Assembly (NCBI GenBank): GCA_934216375.1
Contig: CAKQBP010000116.1
Coordinates: 1 to 5,185 of the forward strand
Length of the DNA: 5,185 nucleotides
Direction: 5' to 3'
From: an uncultured Veillonella sp.
GTDB taxonomy: Bacteria > Bacillota > Negativicutes > Veillonellales > Veillonellaceae
The notes beneath the pieces are model-generated. The model was not told the origin of the DNA. It did not search any database and saw nothing but the letters and a program-made list of their open reading frames with translations. The position numbers and the translations under genes are program-made. Of the stretch, positions 1-5,185 are shown in pieces. Position 1 is the stretch's first letter; every line of letters starts with the position of its first letter.

Positions 1-470
1 AAGTGATTGCATCAGAGCCTGCAATACAAGATACGTCGGTACCAATGATATCAGGCGTTAAGGCGGGAAATATTTTATTAGGTGATACCGTTGTGGATAA
101 ACCTATTTTAGCGGCTCTTGAATACTTGAACTCTCTTGATGAAAGCACTTTTAAAAATATTGCAGAAGTCAATATAGGAGATCCTGATGCAATAATGGCG
201 TATACCGTATCGGGGGTGCAAATTCGATTAGGAGATAGTAAAGACTTACCTAAAAAAGCCGAGTTAACTCAGTCTATGTTACAAGATATTAAGACAACAC
301 ATAGCAATGTACAATATATAGATGTTAATGTTTCATCACCTTATATAAAAACTGATGTAATACCGGAAGTTAAAAAGCATCAGACTGGAACAAAGACAAC
401 AGAAGATTCATCTACTAAGAAGGATGATACAAAACAAGATAAACAAGGTCATGTTGAAGATAAAAGGTAG
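1..470 (+). CDS. ftsQ: Cell division protein FtsQ/DivIB, C-terminal part (5' end outside window)
   Basis: The reading frame is open from the left edge, so the N-terminus, including the membrane helix and most or all of the POTRA domain, is missing. The GTG at base 3 is probably an internal Val codon. FtsQ/DivIB is a bitopic membrane protein whose extracytoplasmic part joins FtsL and FtsB (DivIC) in the divisome. The visible 155 residues fit the beta domain of the family: a VPMISGV segment (visible residues 13-19, compare the usual LPxITG), a helix-rich middle with ILAALEYLNSL, and a final strand YIDVNVSSPYIK (105-116). The protein ends in a 34-residue tail (122-155) rich in Lys, Asp, Thr and Gln that is probably disordered. 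Identity rests on these motifs and on the following DUF881-sbp-ftsZ order. The TAG stop touches the next gene's ATG. Confidence 0.8.
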   Translation, partial: VIASEPAIQDTSVPMISGVKAGNILLGDTVVDKPILAALEYLNSLDESTFKNIAEVNIGDPDAIMAYTVSGVQIRLGDSKDLPKKAELTQSMLQDIKTTHSNVQYIDVNVSSPYIKTDVIPEVKKHQTGTKTTEDSSTKKDDTKQDKQGHVEDKR

Positions 471-1166
471 ATGATTGTCGTGAGACACGAACGGTGGGCA
501 ATAGCCTTAGTCAGTTGTATATTGGGTTTCATGGTTGTTACTCAATATAAGATGACTCAAGATAATATAGAAGAAAATATCCGTTTACAACGAGCTGGTG
601 ATTTAGCTGTACAATTGCGAGAGGCCCAAAGTGAACGTGATGCATTGTTAAAACAAATAGAAGAACTTAAACAGTCTGGTGCTAGTAGCAATGTTAAAGC
701 TGATGAACAGTTGATGATGAAAGCAGCTTTAACTAATGTTAAAGGTACGGGTGTTAGTGTATTAATTGAGGATAGCCTAAAGCCTATTCAAAGTGGTGAA
801 AATCCTAATTTATATGTGATTCATGATGAAGATATTTTACGTATTGTTAATGAATTGCGAGCTGGTGGGGCTGAGGCGATAGCTATCAATGATCAACGTC
901 TCATAGGGACTTCTGAAATACGATGCTCTGGTCCGACTATTACTGTGAATGGTAAGGTTTTTGGGGCGCCTTTTACAGTTAAAGCGATTGGTGACCCAAA
1001 AACATTAAATTCTGCGCTCACCATGCGAGGCGGTGTGGTGGATTCCTTGAAACACTGGGGCATAAAGGTAACCATAAAGGAAGAAAATGAAATAGCTATT
1101 CCAGCTTTTACAGGAACCTTCAGAGAAGAACATATAAAGCCTAATGAAACAGGAGGTAAAGAATGA
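471..1166 (+). CDS. DUF881 family membrane protein (YlxW/YlxX type)
   Basis: A 231-residue protein of the DUF881 family, encoded next to ftsQ and sbp in many Firmicutes. Its biochemical role is not established; location suggests a link to division or envelope synthesis. Visible parts: a short basic N-terminus, one membrane helix (about residues 10-25), a likely coiled coil (about 33-68, with LREAQSERDALLKQIEELK), then the DUF881 domain (about 85-215). The family hallmark NELRAGGAEAIAINDQR is at 127-143, followed by the AIGDP motif (172-176) and the IPAFTG end (210-215). The N-terminus is probably cytoplasmic with the domain outside, an inference from the charged N-terminus. The ATG follows the ftsQ stop directly and in the same frame; only a weak purine stretch (AAAAGG, 462-467) precedes it, so translation is probably coupled to ftsQ. 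A GTG at 480 is an alternative start but has no better ribosome site. Only one DUF881 gene is present here, where B. subtilis has ylxW and ylxX. Confidence 0.88.
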   Translation: MIVVRHERWAIALVSCILGFMVVTQYKMTQDNIEENIRLQRAGDLAVQLREAQSERDALLKQIEELKQSGASSNVKADEQLMMKAALTNVKGTGVSVLIEDSLKPIQSGENPNLYVIHDEDILRIVNELRAGGAEAIAINDQRLIGTSEIRCSGPTITVNGKVFGAPFTVKAIGDPKTLNSALTMRGGVVDSLKHWGIKVTIKEENEIAIPAFTGTFREEHIKPNETGGKE

Positions 1167-1507
1167 ATATTTATATCTTTGCCATTGTTGGTTTAATTGT
1201 AGGTACTACATTAGGGTGGCTTTCACCATTTCATATACCTATAAGTTATGCAAATTACACATCAGTCGCTGTTCTGGCTGCACTAGACGCTGTATTTGGT
1301 GGTAGCCGGGCTGCATTGGAACGAACCTTTGATCTTAGTAATTTTGTGCTTGGGTTCTTTTCAAATGTTGTGTTAGCTGTTATTCTTGTATATGTAGGTG
1401 ACCTCATAGGAATTAACCTATATTACGTAGCTCTTATTGGCTTTGGATTGCATGTATTTATTAATGTAGGCGCTATACGCAAGATTATTATGACTAAGCG
1501 ATTCTAA
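1163..1507 (+). CDS. sbp: Small basic protein Sbp (DUF1290)
   Basis: A 114-residue integral membrane protein of the DUF1290/Sbp family, which sits just upstream of ftsA-ftsZ in many Firmicutes. Function is unknown; the conserved position suggests a tie to cell division. The conserved stretch YTSVAVLAALDAVFGGSRA is at residues 32-50. Hydrophobic segments lie at about 3-20, 33-46, 62-80 and 87-103, and the basic C-terminus (RKIIMTKRF) is typical of the family. The length is normal. The start codon overlaps the stop of the DUF881 gene (ATGA) and has a full Shine-Dalgarno sequence AGGAGG at 1151-1156, so the two genes are translationally coupled. The gene ends in tandem TAA stops (1505-1510). No hairpin terminator follows, so transcription may continue into ftsZ. 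Confidence 0.9.
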   Translation: MNIYIFAIVGLIVGTTLGWLSPFHIPISYANYTSVAVLAALDAVFGGSRAALERTFDLSNFVLGFFSNVVLAVILVYVGDLIGINLYYVALIGFGLHVFINVGAIRKIIMTKRF

Positions 1508-1526
1508 TAAATCACATTCTATATAG

Positions 1527-1555
1527 TGGAAAGTTTTTAAATTTTAGTGTAAAAT
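1527..1555 (+). promoter_or_regulatory. Candidate sigma-A promoter for ftsZ
   Basis: A -35-like TGGAAA (1527-1532, 4 of 6 matches to TTGACA) is followed by a 17-base spacer and a -10 TAAAAT (1550-1555, 5 of 6). This would start transcription near 1562 and give a leader of about 80 bases. A second possibility just downstream is an extended -10, TGTTATAAG at 1565-1573, without a good -35. Such hexamers occur by chance in AT-rich DNA, but the 138-base gap is the only space for a dedicated ftsZ promoter in this part of the cluster. Confidence 0.45.
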
Positions 1556-1645
1556 AAATGTAATTGTTATAAGATTGTCAGTATATAAATCGATACATTG
1601 GGACGTATATTGATACGATAGATAACGATAAGAGGAGGAAGTTCA

Positions 1646-2686
1646 ATGTCTGATTTTGCAAATATTAAAGTTATCGGTGTTGGTGGCGGCGGTAATAACG
1701 CTGTTAATCGCATGGTAGATAGCGATCTTAAAGGTGTTCAATTTTTATCCGCTAATACTGAAAGCCAAGTGCTTGAATTATCTAAAGCGGATGTAACGAT
1801 TCAAATTGGCGAGAAGGTTACAAAAGGTCTTGGTGCAGGCGCAAATCCACAAATCGGTGAAGAGGCTGCTCAAGAAAGCCGCGAAGAAATTATAAAAGCT
1901 CTTGAAGGTGCTGATATGGTATTCGTAACTGCTGGTATGGGTGGTGGTACTGGTACAGGTGCTGCTCCTATCGTTGCAGAATGTGCTAAAGAAATCGGTG
2001 CATTGACAGTAGGTGTCGTTACTAAACCGTTCGCTTTTGAAGGTAAACGCCGTCGTGCACAAGCGGAAAAAGGCATTGAATTCTTGACTCAAAAAGTAGA
2101 TACTATTATCGTTATTCCTAATGATAAATTGTTGCAAGTTGTAGATAAAAAATGTTCCTTAAGCGACGCATTCCGTACAGCTGATGATGTACTTCGCCAA
2201 GGTATCAAAGGCATTTCAGACTTGATTCAAGTTCCTGGCTTGATTAATCTTGACTTTGCAGATGTTAAAACTATCATGACTGAACAAGGCGAAGCATTGA
2301 TGGGGATCGGTGTTGGTGAAGGTGAAAACCGCGCTGCCGACGCTGCAAAAATGGCAATTAACAGCCCATTGTTGGAAACATCTATCGATGGTGCAAAAGG
2401 TATCTTACTCAATATTTCCGGTAGTGCTAACTTAAGCTTGTTTGAAATTAATGAAGCTGCCGAAATTATTTCTGAAGCGGCGGATCCTGATGCAAATATT
2501 ATCTTTGGTTCTGTTATCGATGAAAGCTTAGGCGATACAGTTCAAATTACTGTTGTGGCAACTGGTTTTAATTCAAATACTAAGAATGTACCTGAATTCG
2601 GTAAAACAACAACTACATCCCGTCCGGCATCCACTACAAATACTAACAGTGGTATCCCTGATATCCCTGTATTCATGAAACGCTAA
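1646..2686 (+). CDS. ftsZ: Cell division protein FtsZ (tubulin-like GTPase)
   Basis: FtsZ polymerises with GTP into the cytoplasmic Z-ring that organises septum synthesis. The 346-residue protein has the N-terminal glycine loop [13 protein letters not shown] (11-23), the tubulin signature [10 protein letters not shown] (99-108), and the T7 synergy loop NLDFAD (201-206) with the Asp residues needed for GTP hydrolysis in the neighbouring subunit. The globular core ends near residue 309. A linker of only about 27 residues, rich in Thr, Ser and Asn, then leads to the C-terminal peptide [10 protein letters not shown] (337-346), matching the conserved peptide that binds membrane anchors and regulators. 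The start is supported by AGGAGG at 1633-1638, 7 bases before the ATG. Upstream neighbours are sbp and the DUF881 gene, but ftsA is not between them. Codons such as GGT, CGC/CGT and GAA dominate, which fits strong expression. There is no intrinsic terminator after the gene. Confidence 0.99.
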   Translation: MSDFANIKVIGVGGGGNNAVNRMVDSDLKGVQFLSANTESQVLELSKADVTIQIGEKVTKGLGAGANPQIGEEAAQESREEIIKALEGADMVFVTAGMGGGTGTGAAPIVAECAKEIGALTVGVVTKPFAFEGKRRRAQAEKGIEFLTQKVDTIIVIPNDKLLQVVDKKCSLSDAFRTADDVLRQGIKGISDLIQVPGLINLDFADVKTIMTEQGEALMGIGVGEGENRAADAAKMAINSPLLETSIDGAKGILLNISGSANLSLFEINEAAEIISEAADPDANIIFGSVIDESLGDTVQITVVATGFNSNTKNVPEFGKTTTTSRPASTTNTNSGIPDIPVFMKR

Positions 2687-2703
2687 TTTATAGATTGTAT
2701 AAT
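2675..2703 (+). promoter_or_regulatory. Candidate promoter for the outer-membrane protein gene
   Basis: A perfect -10 TATAAT (2698-2703) lies 17 bases downstream of ATGAAA (2675-2680, 4 of 6 matches to TTGACA), which is inside the last codons of ftsZ. The predicted start is near 2710, giving a leader of about 57 bases with a hairpin before the ribosome site. The -10 box lies inside the palindrome at 2697-2711. Confidence 0.55.
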
Positions 2704-2711
2704 TATTATAC
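2697..2711. promoter_or_regulatory. PerR/Fur-like 7-1-7 operator
   Basis: GTATAATTATTATAC is a perfect palindrome with 7-base arms around a central T. It matches 13 of 15 positions of the B. subtilis PerR box (TTATAATNATTATAA) and shares the 11-base core ATAATNATTAT with the 7-1-7 Fur box (TGATAATNATTATCA). It spans the -10 box to about the transcription start of the outer-membrane protein gene, so a bound repressor would block RNA polymerase. The match to known boxes is from memory of the consensus; which Fur-family protein binds, if any, is inference. AT-richness makes a chance palindrome less unlikely. Confidence 0.5.
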
Positions 2712-2734
2712 CTATCAATTAGTAACTTATTAAG

Positions 2735-2751
2735 ACATACCATTGGTATGT
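2735..2751 (+). other. Leader hairpin just upstream of the ribosome binding site
   Basis: ACATACC and GGTATGT form a perfect 7-base-pair stem around a 3-base loop (ATT), ending 4 bases before the AGGAGG (2756-2761) of the outer-membrane protein gene. It has no T-run, so it is not a terminator. It could stabilise the mRNA 5' region, tune translation, or act as a DNA operator. Structure is seen; role is inferred. Confidence 0.5.
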
Positions 2752-2766
2752 GTATAGGAGGTAAAA

Positions 2767-3336
2767 ATGAAGAAATTAGTATTATTAACTTTAGCAGCTA
2801 CAGTTGTAGCCGGCAGTGCATTTGCTGCAGCTCCTGTAACAAAAATTAGTGATGGATCCACTAAAGTACAAGCTGATTATGCTTTTAAACAACACGTATC
2901 TAACGGTGGCGGCAATAGCAATGATGGTTTCGGTGTTTCTTTACAACACGACCTTTCCAATAAAGCCGCATTACAATACTCTTACGATAAATTAAATGCA
3001 AAAAATGGTGATATTAAAGATCATCAATTAGCATTGGTTTATAAAGTACATCCAAATGTAAATTTATATGGTGCAGGTACTGCGATTCGTACAAATGATA
3101 CTGAACTTGGTTTCCAAGCCGGTGTTATCGGTCATGTACCTTTGACTAATAAAGTAAACGGCTTTGCTAAGGCTGGTTGGGGTAATGATATTAAGCAAAC
3201 TTATCAAGTAGGTGCTCAATATGAAGTACGCCCTGATGTAGATTTGAATGTATACTATGGCTATGATAAATATAGCGTAGATAGCAATGATAAAACTGCA
3301 AAAGGTTTACACGCTGGTGTAGGCTACTCCTTCTAA
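2767..3336 (+). CDS. Small outer-membrane beta-barrel protein
   Basis: A 189-residue exported protein. Residues 1-20 form a clear signal peptide (MKK, hydrophobic core, then GSAFA), with predicted signal peptidase I cleavage after Ala20. The mature part of about 169 residues has alternating polar and hydrophobic/aromatic segments that I count as about ten strands (near 33-42, 54-62, 67-76, 85-93, 98-107, 114-123, 130-138, 145-153, 157-167 and 180-189). They are joined by short turns such as RPDVDL and longer Asn/Asp/Gly-rich loops. The last residue is Phe after GVGYS, a typical BAM insertion signal, so the host has an outer membrane. The fold suits an 8- to 10-stranded barrel; a specific function (pore, adhesin, structural) cannot be read. 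Strong AGGAGG at 2756-2761 supports the start. It has its own promoter, a possible PerR/Fur-like site and an intrinsic terminator, so it is probably a single-gene unit. Confidence 0.88.
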   Translation: MKKLVLLTLAATVVAGSAFAAAPVTKISDGSTKVQADYAFKQHVSNGGGNSNDGFGVSLQHDLSNKAALQYSYDKLNAKNGDIKDHQLALVYKVHPNVNLYGAGTAIRTNDTELGFQAGVIGHVPLTNKVNGFAKAGWGNDIKQTYQVGAQYEVRPDVDLNVYYGYDKYSVDSNDKTAKGLHAGVGYSF

Positions 3337-3347
3337 GGGATGATAAG

Positions 3348-3375
3348 GACCACTCTTTTGAGTGGTCTTTTTTTT
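3348..3375 (+). terminator. Intrinsic terminator of the outer-membrane protein gene
   Basis: GACCACTC (3348-3355) pairs perfectly with GAGTGGTC (3360-3367) around a TTTT loop and is followed by eight T residues (3368-3375). The stem starts 12 bases after the TAA stop. This is a classic rho-independent terminator. Confidence 0.95.
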
Positions 3376-3510
3376 ATATATTTACTGTTTTATTGTATAT
3401 TTGTTAACTATTTTTCCTAAATAAGGTACTTAATTTATTTTATATATATTTAATAAGTGTTGAATTACTAATAGTTAGTTAAATCTTCTATGTATACAAT
3501 ATATTTACTG

Positions 3511-3527
3511 AATATACGTTGTATATT
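3511..3527. repeat. Inverted repeat upstream of the aminotransferase gene, possible operator
   Basis: AATATACGTTGTATATT is an inverted repeat with perfect 7-base arms and a 3-base centre. A shorter palindrome, TGTATACA, lies 12 bases upstream at 3491-3498 and shares the GTATA core. The repeat overlaps the candidate -35 region, as a repressor site would. The rest of the 250-base gap (3337-3586) is AT-rich with no gene, riboswitch or T-box that I can recognise. Confidence 0.35.
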
Positions 3528-3547
3528 TAAATCAGTTTAGGTATGAT
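3519..3547 (+). promoter_or_regulatory. Candidate promoter for the aminotransferase gene
   Basis: TTGTAT (3519-3524, 3 of 6 matches) and TATGAT (3542-3547, 5 of 6) are separated by 17 bases. A perfect TATAAT also occurs at 3553-3558 but has no suitable -35. The gene must have its own promoter because a strong terminator precedes it, yet the exact one is uncertain in this AT-rich stretch. Confidence 0.4.
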
Positions 3548-3586
3548 AAATATATAATATTCATTTCAGATAGGATGGTGCAAGTT

Positions 3587-4834
3587 ATGACAAGTGTTGC
3601 TGCAAAGCATGCAAAAGGGAAAAAATTAAAAGACGTGATCTTCGTAACTGCTGGTCAAGCTCAAGCTGATGCTAAAGAAAATGGCCGTGAGAATGTTGTA
3701 AATGGTACTTTAGGTGCTATTCATGATGAAGAGGGAAACTTAGTTTTTCTTAAGACCGTTAAAGAAGAATATTTGAGTCTTTCAGATTCTGAACATGTTG
3801 GTTATGCACCAATTGCGGGTATTCCAGATTTTTTGTGCGCTGCTGAAAAAGAATGTTTTGGTAATTTCCGTCCAGAAGGACATATTCGTAGCATTGCTAC
3901 CGCAGGTGGCACTGGTGGCATTCATCATTTGATTCATAACTACACAGAGCCTGGTGATGAAGTATTAACAGCGGATTGGTATTGGGGTGCATACCGTGTT
4001 ATTTGTAGTGATACTGGACGTACACTAGTTACGTATTCTTTATTTGATGAACATAACAACTTTAATCATGAAGCATTCCAAAATCGTGTAAATGAATTGG
4101 CGGCTAAACAAACAAATGTGGTTGTTATCTTTAATACGCCTGGTAACAACCCAACTGGCTACTCCATTGAGGATAAAGATTGGGATTCTATCCTTAATTT
4201 CTTGAAGGATCTGGTTGCTATTGGTCGAAATAATGTGATTATTGGTATTGATGTAGCATATCTTGATTACTCTGGTAAAAAAGATGAGGTACGTGCGTTC
4301 TTCAATAAATTTAGTCACTTGCCAAAAGAAATTCTCACCTGTGTATGTTATAGCTTATCTAAAGGATTCACTATGTATGGTCAGCGCGTTGGTGCGATGA
4401 TTGGGATTTCTGATGATGAAGAAATAGCTGATGAGTTTTTTGAAGTTAACAAATCTACAAGTCGTGCTACATGGTCTAATATTTGTCGTCCTGCAATGCG
4501 TACAATGGCCAATATTGTGGCTGATCCAGCTAAGTTTAAGGAATATGAAGCTGAACGCAATTGTTATTATCAATTAATTCGCAATCGTGCTGATATCTTT
4601 AAACAAGAAGCAGCACAAGTAGGACTTCCTATGTTACCTTACCGCGGTGGCTTCTTTATTACAATTCCTACGGACTCTGCGAATGCTATCTGTGAAGAAT
4701 TGAAAAAAGAGCACATCTATGTGATTGCATTAGCAAATGGTATTCGTATAGCAGCATGCGGTATTCCTAAATGTCAAATGACAGGTCTAGCTGAAAAAAT
4801 TTATAATGCCATGAAACGTCTTGGTAAATTATAA
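3587..4834 (+). CDS. PLP-dependent class I aminotransferase, aspartate/aromatic (I-alpha) type
   Basis: The enzyme probably moves an amino group between an amino acid and a 2-oxo acid in the cytoplasm, using pyridoxal phosphate. Counting 415 residues from this ATG, the family residues line up well with E. coli AspC/TyrB: Asn188 in NNPTG, Asp222 and Tyr225 in DVAYLDY, the Schiff-base Lys259 in SLSKGFTMYGQRVG, Arg267 eight residues later, and Arg387 (GIRIAACG) for the substrate alpha-carboxylate. Arg293 in SRATWSN matches AspC Arg292 in IRANYSN, which binds the side-chain carboxylate, so Asp/Glu and possibly aromatic substrates are likely; this alignment is by eye. Length is normal for the family. 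An upstream in-frame ATG at 3575 exists, but AGGATGGTG (3572-3580) is placed as the ribosome site for the ATG at 3587. The gene stands alone, with a terminator on each side, so the context gives no pathway. Confidence 0.9.
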   Translation: MTSVAAKHAKGKKLKDVIFVTAGQAQADAKENGRENVVNGTLGAIHDEEGNLVFLKTVKEEYLSLSDSEHVGYAPIAGIPDFLCAAEKECFGNFRPEGHIRSIATAGGTGGIHHLIHNYTEPGDEVLTADWYWGAYRVICSDTGRTLVTYSLFDEHNNFNHEAFQNRVNELAAKQTNVVVIFNTPGNNPTGYSIEDKDWDSILNFLKDLVAIGRNNVIIGIDVAYLDYSGKKDEVRAFFNKFSHLPKEILTCVCYSLSKGFTMYGQRVGAMIGISDDEEIADEFFEVNKSTSRATWSNICRPAMRTMANIVADPAKFKEYEAERNCYYQLIRNRADIFKQEAAQVGLPMLPYRGGFFITIPTDSANAICEELKKEHIYVIALANGIRIAACGIPKCQMTGLAEKIYNAMKRLGKL

Positions 4835-4848
4835 TACATAAGTAAATT

Positions 4849-4892
4849 ATACTAAAAACCACTTGATACATGTATCAAGTGGTTTTTAGTAT
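4849..4892. terminator. Bidirectional intrinsic terminator (perfect 44-base palindrome)
   Basis: The two 22-base halves (4849-4870 and 4871-4892) are exact reverse complements. The core CCACTTGATACA/TGTATCAAGTGG is flanked by AAAAA on the left and TTTTT on the right, so each strand reads as a stem followed by a T-run. The RNA would fold with a small terminal loop taken from the centre. It lies 14 bases after the aminotransferase stop and 71 bases past the stop of the convergent gene, as expected for a shared terminator. Confidence 0.92.
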
Positions 4893-4933
4893 GTAGATAT
4901 AAATTTGATTGAATAAATATAAAAGAATATTAG

Positions 4934-4966
4934 TAATGTAATCAATTTTGTTTATTTGTTACATTA
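4934..4966. repeat. Short inverted repeat at the 3' end of the minus-strand gene
   Basis: TAATGTAA (4934-4941) and TTACATTA (4959-4966) form an 8-base stem with a 17-base AT-rich loop; the right arm includes the stop codon of the minus-strand gene. It is too weak and T-poor to be a convincing terminator and may be chance. Confidence 0.25.
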
Positions 4967-5185
4967 GTGAATATCTTTATGCTCTTTAATATCTTGATCA
5001 GCTTCTTTTGCCAAGTTTTCAAGCGCTCGTTTAGGAGCGGTTCTTTCACCTGTTTCTGGGTCTATAAATTCAACGCGGTCCAAGGTGCTTGTAATTTGAC
5101 CACGAATGAAGCTTAAGTAGATTTCGTATAATTCTTTTTTTTCTGCTACTTCCTCTGTCGTTAATTCTTGACCGGATTTTTTCTT
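4964..5185 (-). CDS. Unrecognised protein, C-terminal 73 residues (5' end outside window)
   Basis: On the minus strand an open frame enters at base 5185 and runs to a TAA at 4964-4966, giving 73 residues without a start codon inside the window. The product is not recognised. It is very polar and charged, with many Lys and Glu, and has no membrane segment. It appears mostly helical: a first helix around TTEEVAEKKELYEIYLSFI, then a short loop with DPETGERTAPKRA, then a second helix ending EADQDIKEHKDIH. The well-formed amphipathic pattern, lack of stops, ordinary codon use and the shared terminator at 4849-4892 support a real gene. It converges on the aminotransferase gene, so the two are not in one operon. 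Confidence 0.7.
   Translation of the reverse strand, partial: KKKSGQELTTEEVAEKKELYEIYLSFIRGQITSTLDRVEFIDPETGERTAPKRALENLAKEADQDIKEHKDIH

Noticed and set aside
1585..1630. Repeated GATACGATA/AACGATA-like words upstream of ftsZ
   Set aside because: The repeats are short, imperfect and not regularly spaced, so they do not make a convincing operator.
1778..2137. 119-codon open frame on the minus strand inside ftsZ
   Set aside because: It is the complement of highly conserved FtsZ codons, its translation is rich in Ser, Thr, Phe and Cys with no recognisable domain, and it has no ribosome site. The other minus-strand frames inside ftsZ, the DUF881 gene and the aminotransferase gene are rejected for the same reason.
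2697..2751. Terminator between ftsZ and the outer-membrane protein gene
   Set aside because: The two inverted repeats in this gap lack following T-runs, so neither looks like an intrinsic terminator; some readthrough from ftsZ is possible.
3376..3574. Riboswitch, T-box or small RNA gene upstream of the aminotransferase
   Set aside because: The stretch is almost all A and T, with only short chance-like repeats such as ACTAATAGTTAGT (3467-3479), and shows no conserved aptamer or T-box features.
3575..3586. ATG at 3575 as the start of the aminotransferase
   Set aside because: The only good purine-rich ribosome site, AGGATGGTG at 3572-3580, overlaps this ATG and is correctly spaced for the ATG at 3587. 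Nothing comparable lies upstream of 3575.
4040..4318. 92-codon open frame on the minus strand inside the aminotransferase gene
   Set aside because: It is antisense to conserved catalytic motifs (NNPTG, DVAY) and has a biased Ile/Asn-rich composition typical of a shadow frame in AT-rich DNA.

Overview
The window looks like part of the chromosome of a low-GC diderm Firmicute of the class Negativicutes, most probably Veillonella or a close relative. The evidence is a Firmicutes-type tail of the division and cell wall (dcw) cluster (ftsQ, DUF881 gene, sbp, ftsZ) next to a gene for an outer-membrane beta-barrel protein that has a signal peptide and a C-terminal Phe. The DNA is AT-rich. The genus is an inference from this combination and from general sequence feel, not from a database search.

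Layout. Positions 1-1507 hold three tightly packed plus-strand genes: the C-terminal part of ftsQ/divIB (cut by the window edge), a DUF881 membrane protein of the YlxW type, and sbp (DUF1290). ftsQ and the DUF881 gene abut with no spacer, and the DUF881 gene and sbp overlap by 4 bases. After a 138-base gap with a candidate promoter comes ftsZ (1646-2686). The ftsA gene that normally lies between sbp and ftsZ in Firmicutes is absent here. An 80-base gap follows, holding a consensus -10 box, a perfect 7-1-7 palindrome close to the PerR/Fur box, and a leader hairpin. Then comes the small outer-membrane protein gene (2767-3336) with a strong intrinsic terminator. A 250-base AT-rich gap holds a candidate promoter and an inverted repeat, followed by a class I aminotransferase of the aspartate/aromatic (I-alpha) type (3587-4834). 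A perfect 44-base palindrome acts as a likely bidirectional terminator between it and a convergent, unrecognised minus-strand gene (4964 to beyond 5185).

Function. The first four genes belong to septum formation: FtsQ in the periplasmic divisome complex, Sbp and the DUF881 protein as poorly understood membrane partners, and FtsZ as the cytoplasmic ring. The beta-barrel protein and the aminotransferase have their own promoters and look like independent transcription units. I see no mobile element, CRISPR array, RNA gene or new multi-gene system. The points most worth a second look are the missing ftsA, the PerR/Fur-like site on the outer-membrane protein promoter, and the in-frame TAG-ATG junction between ftsQ and the DUF881 gene.
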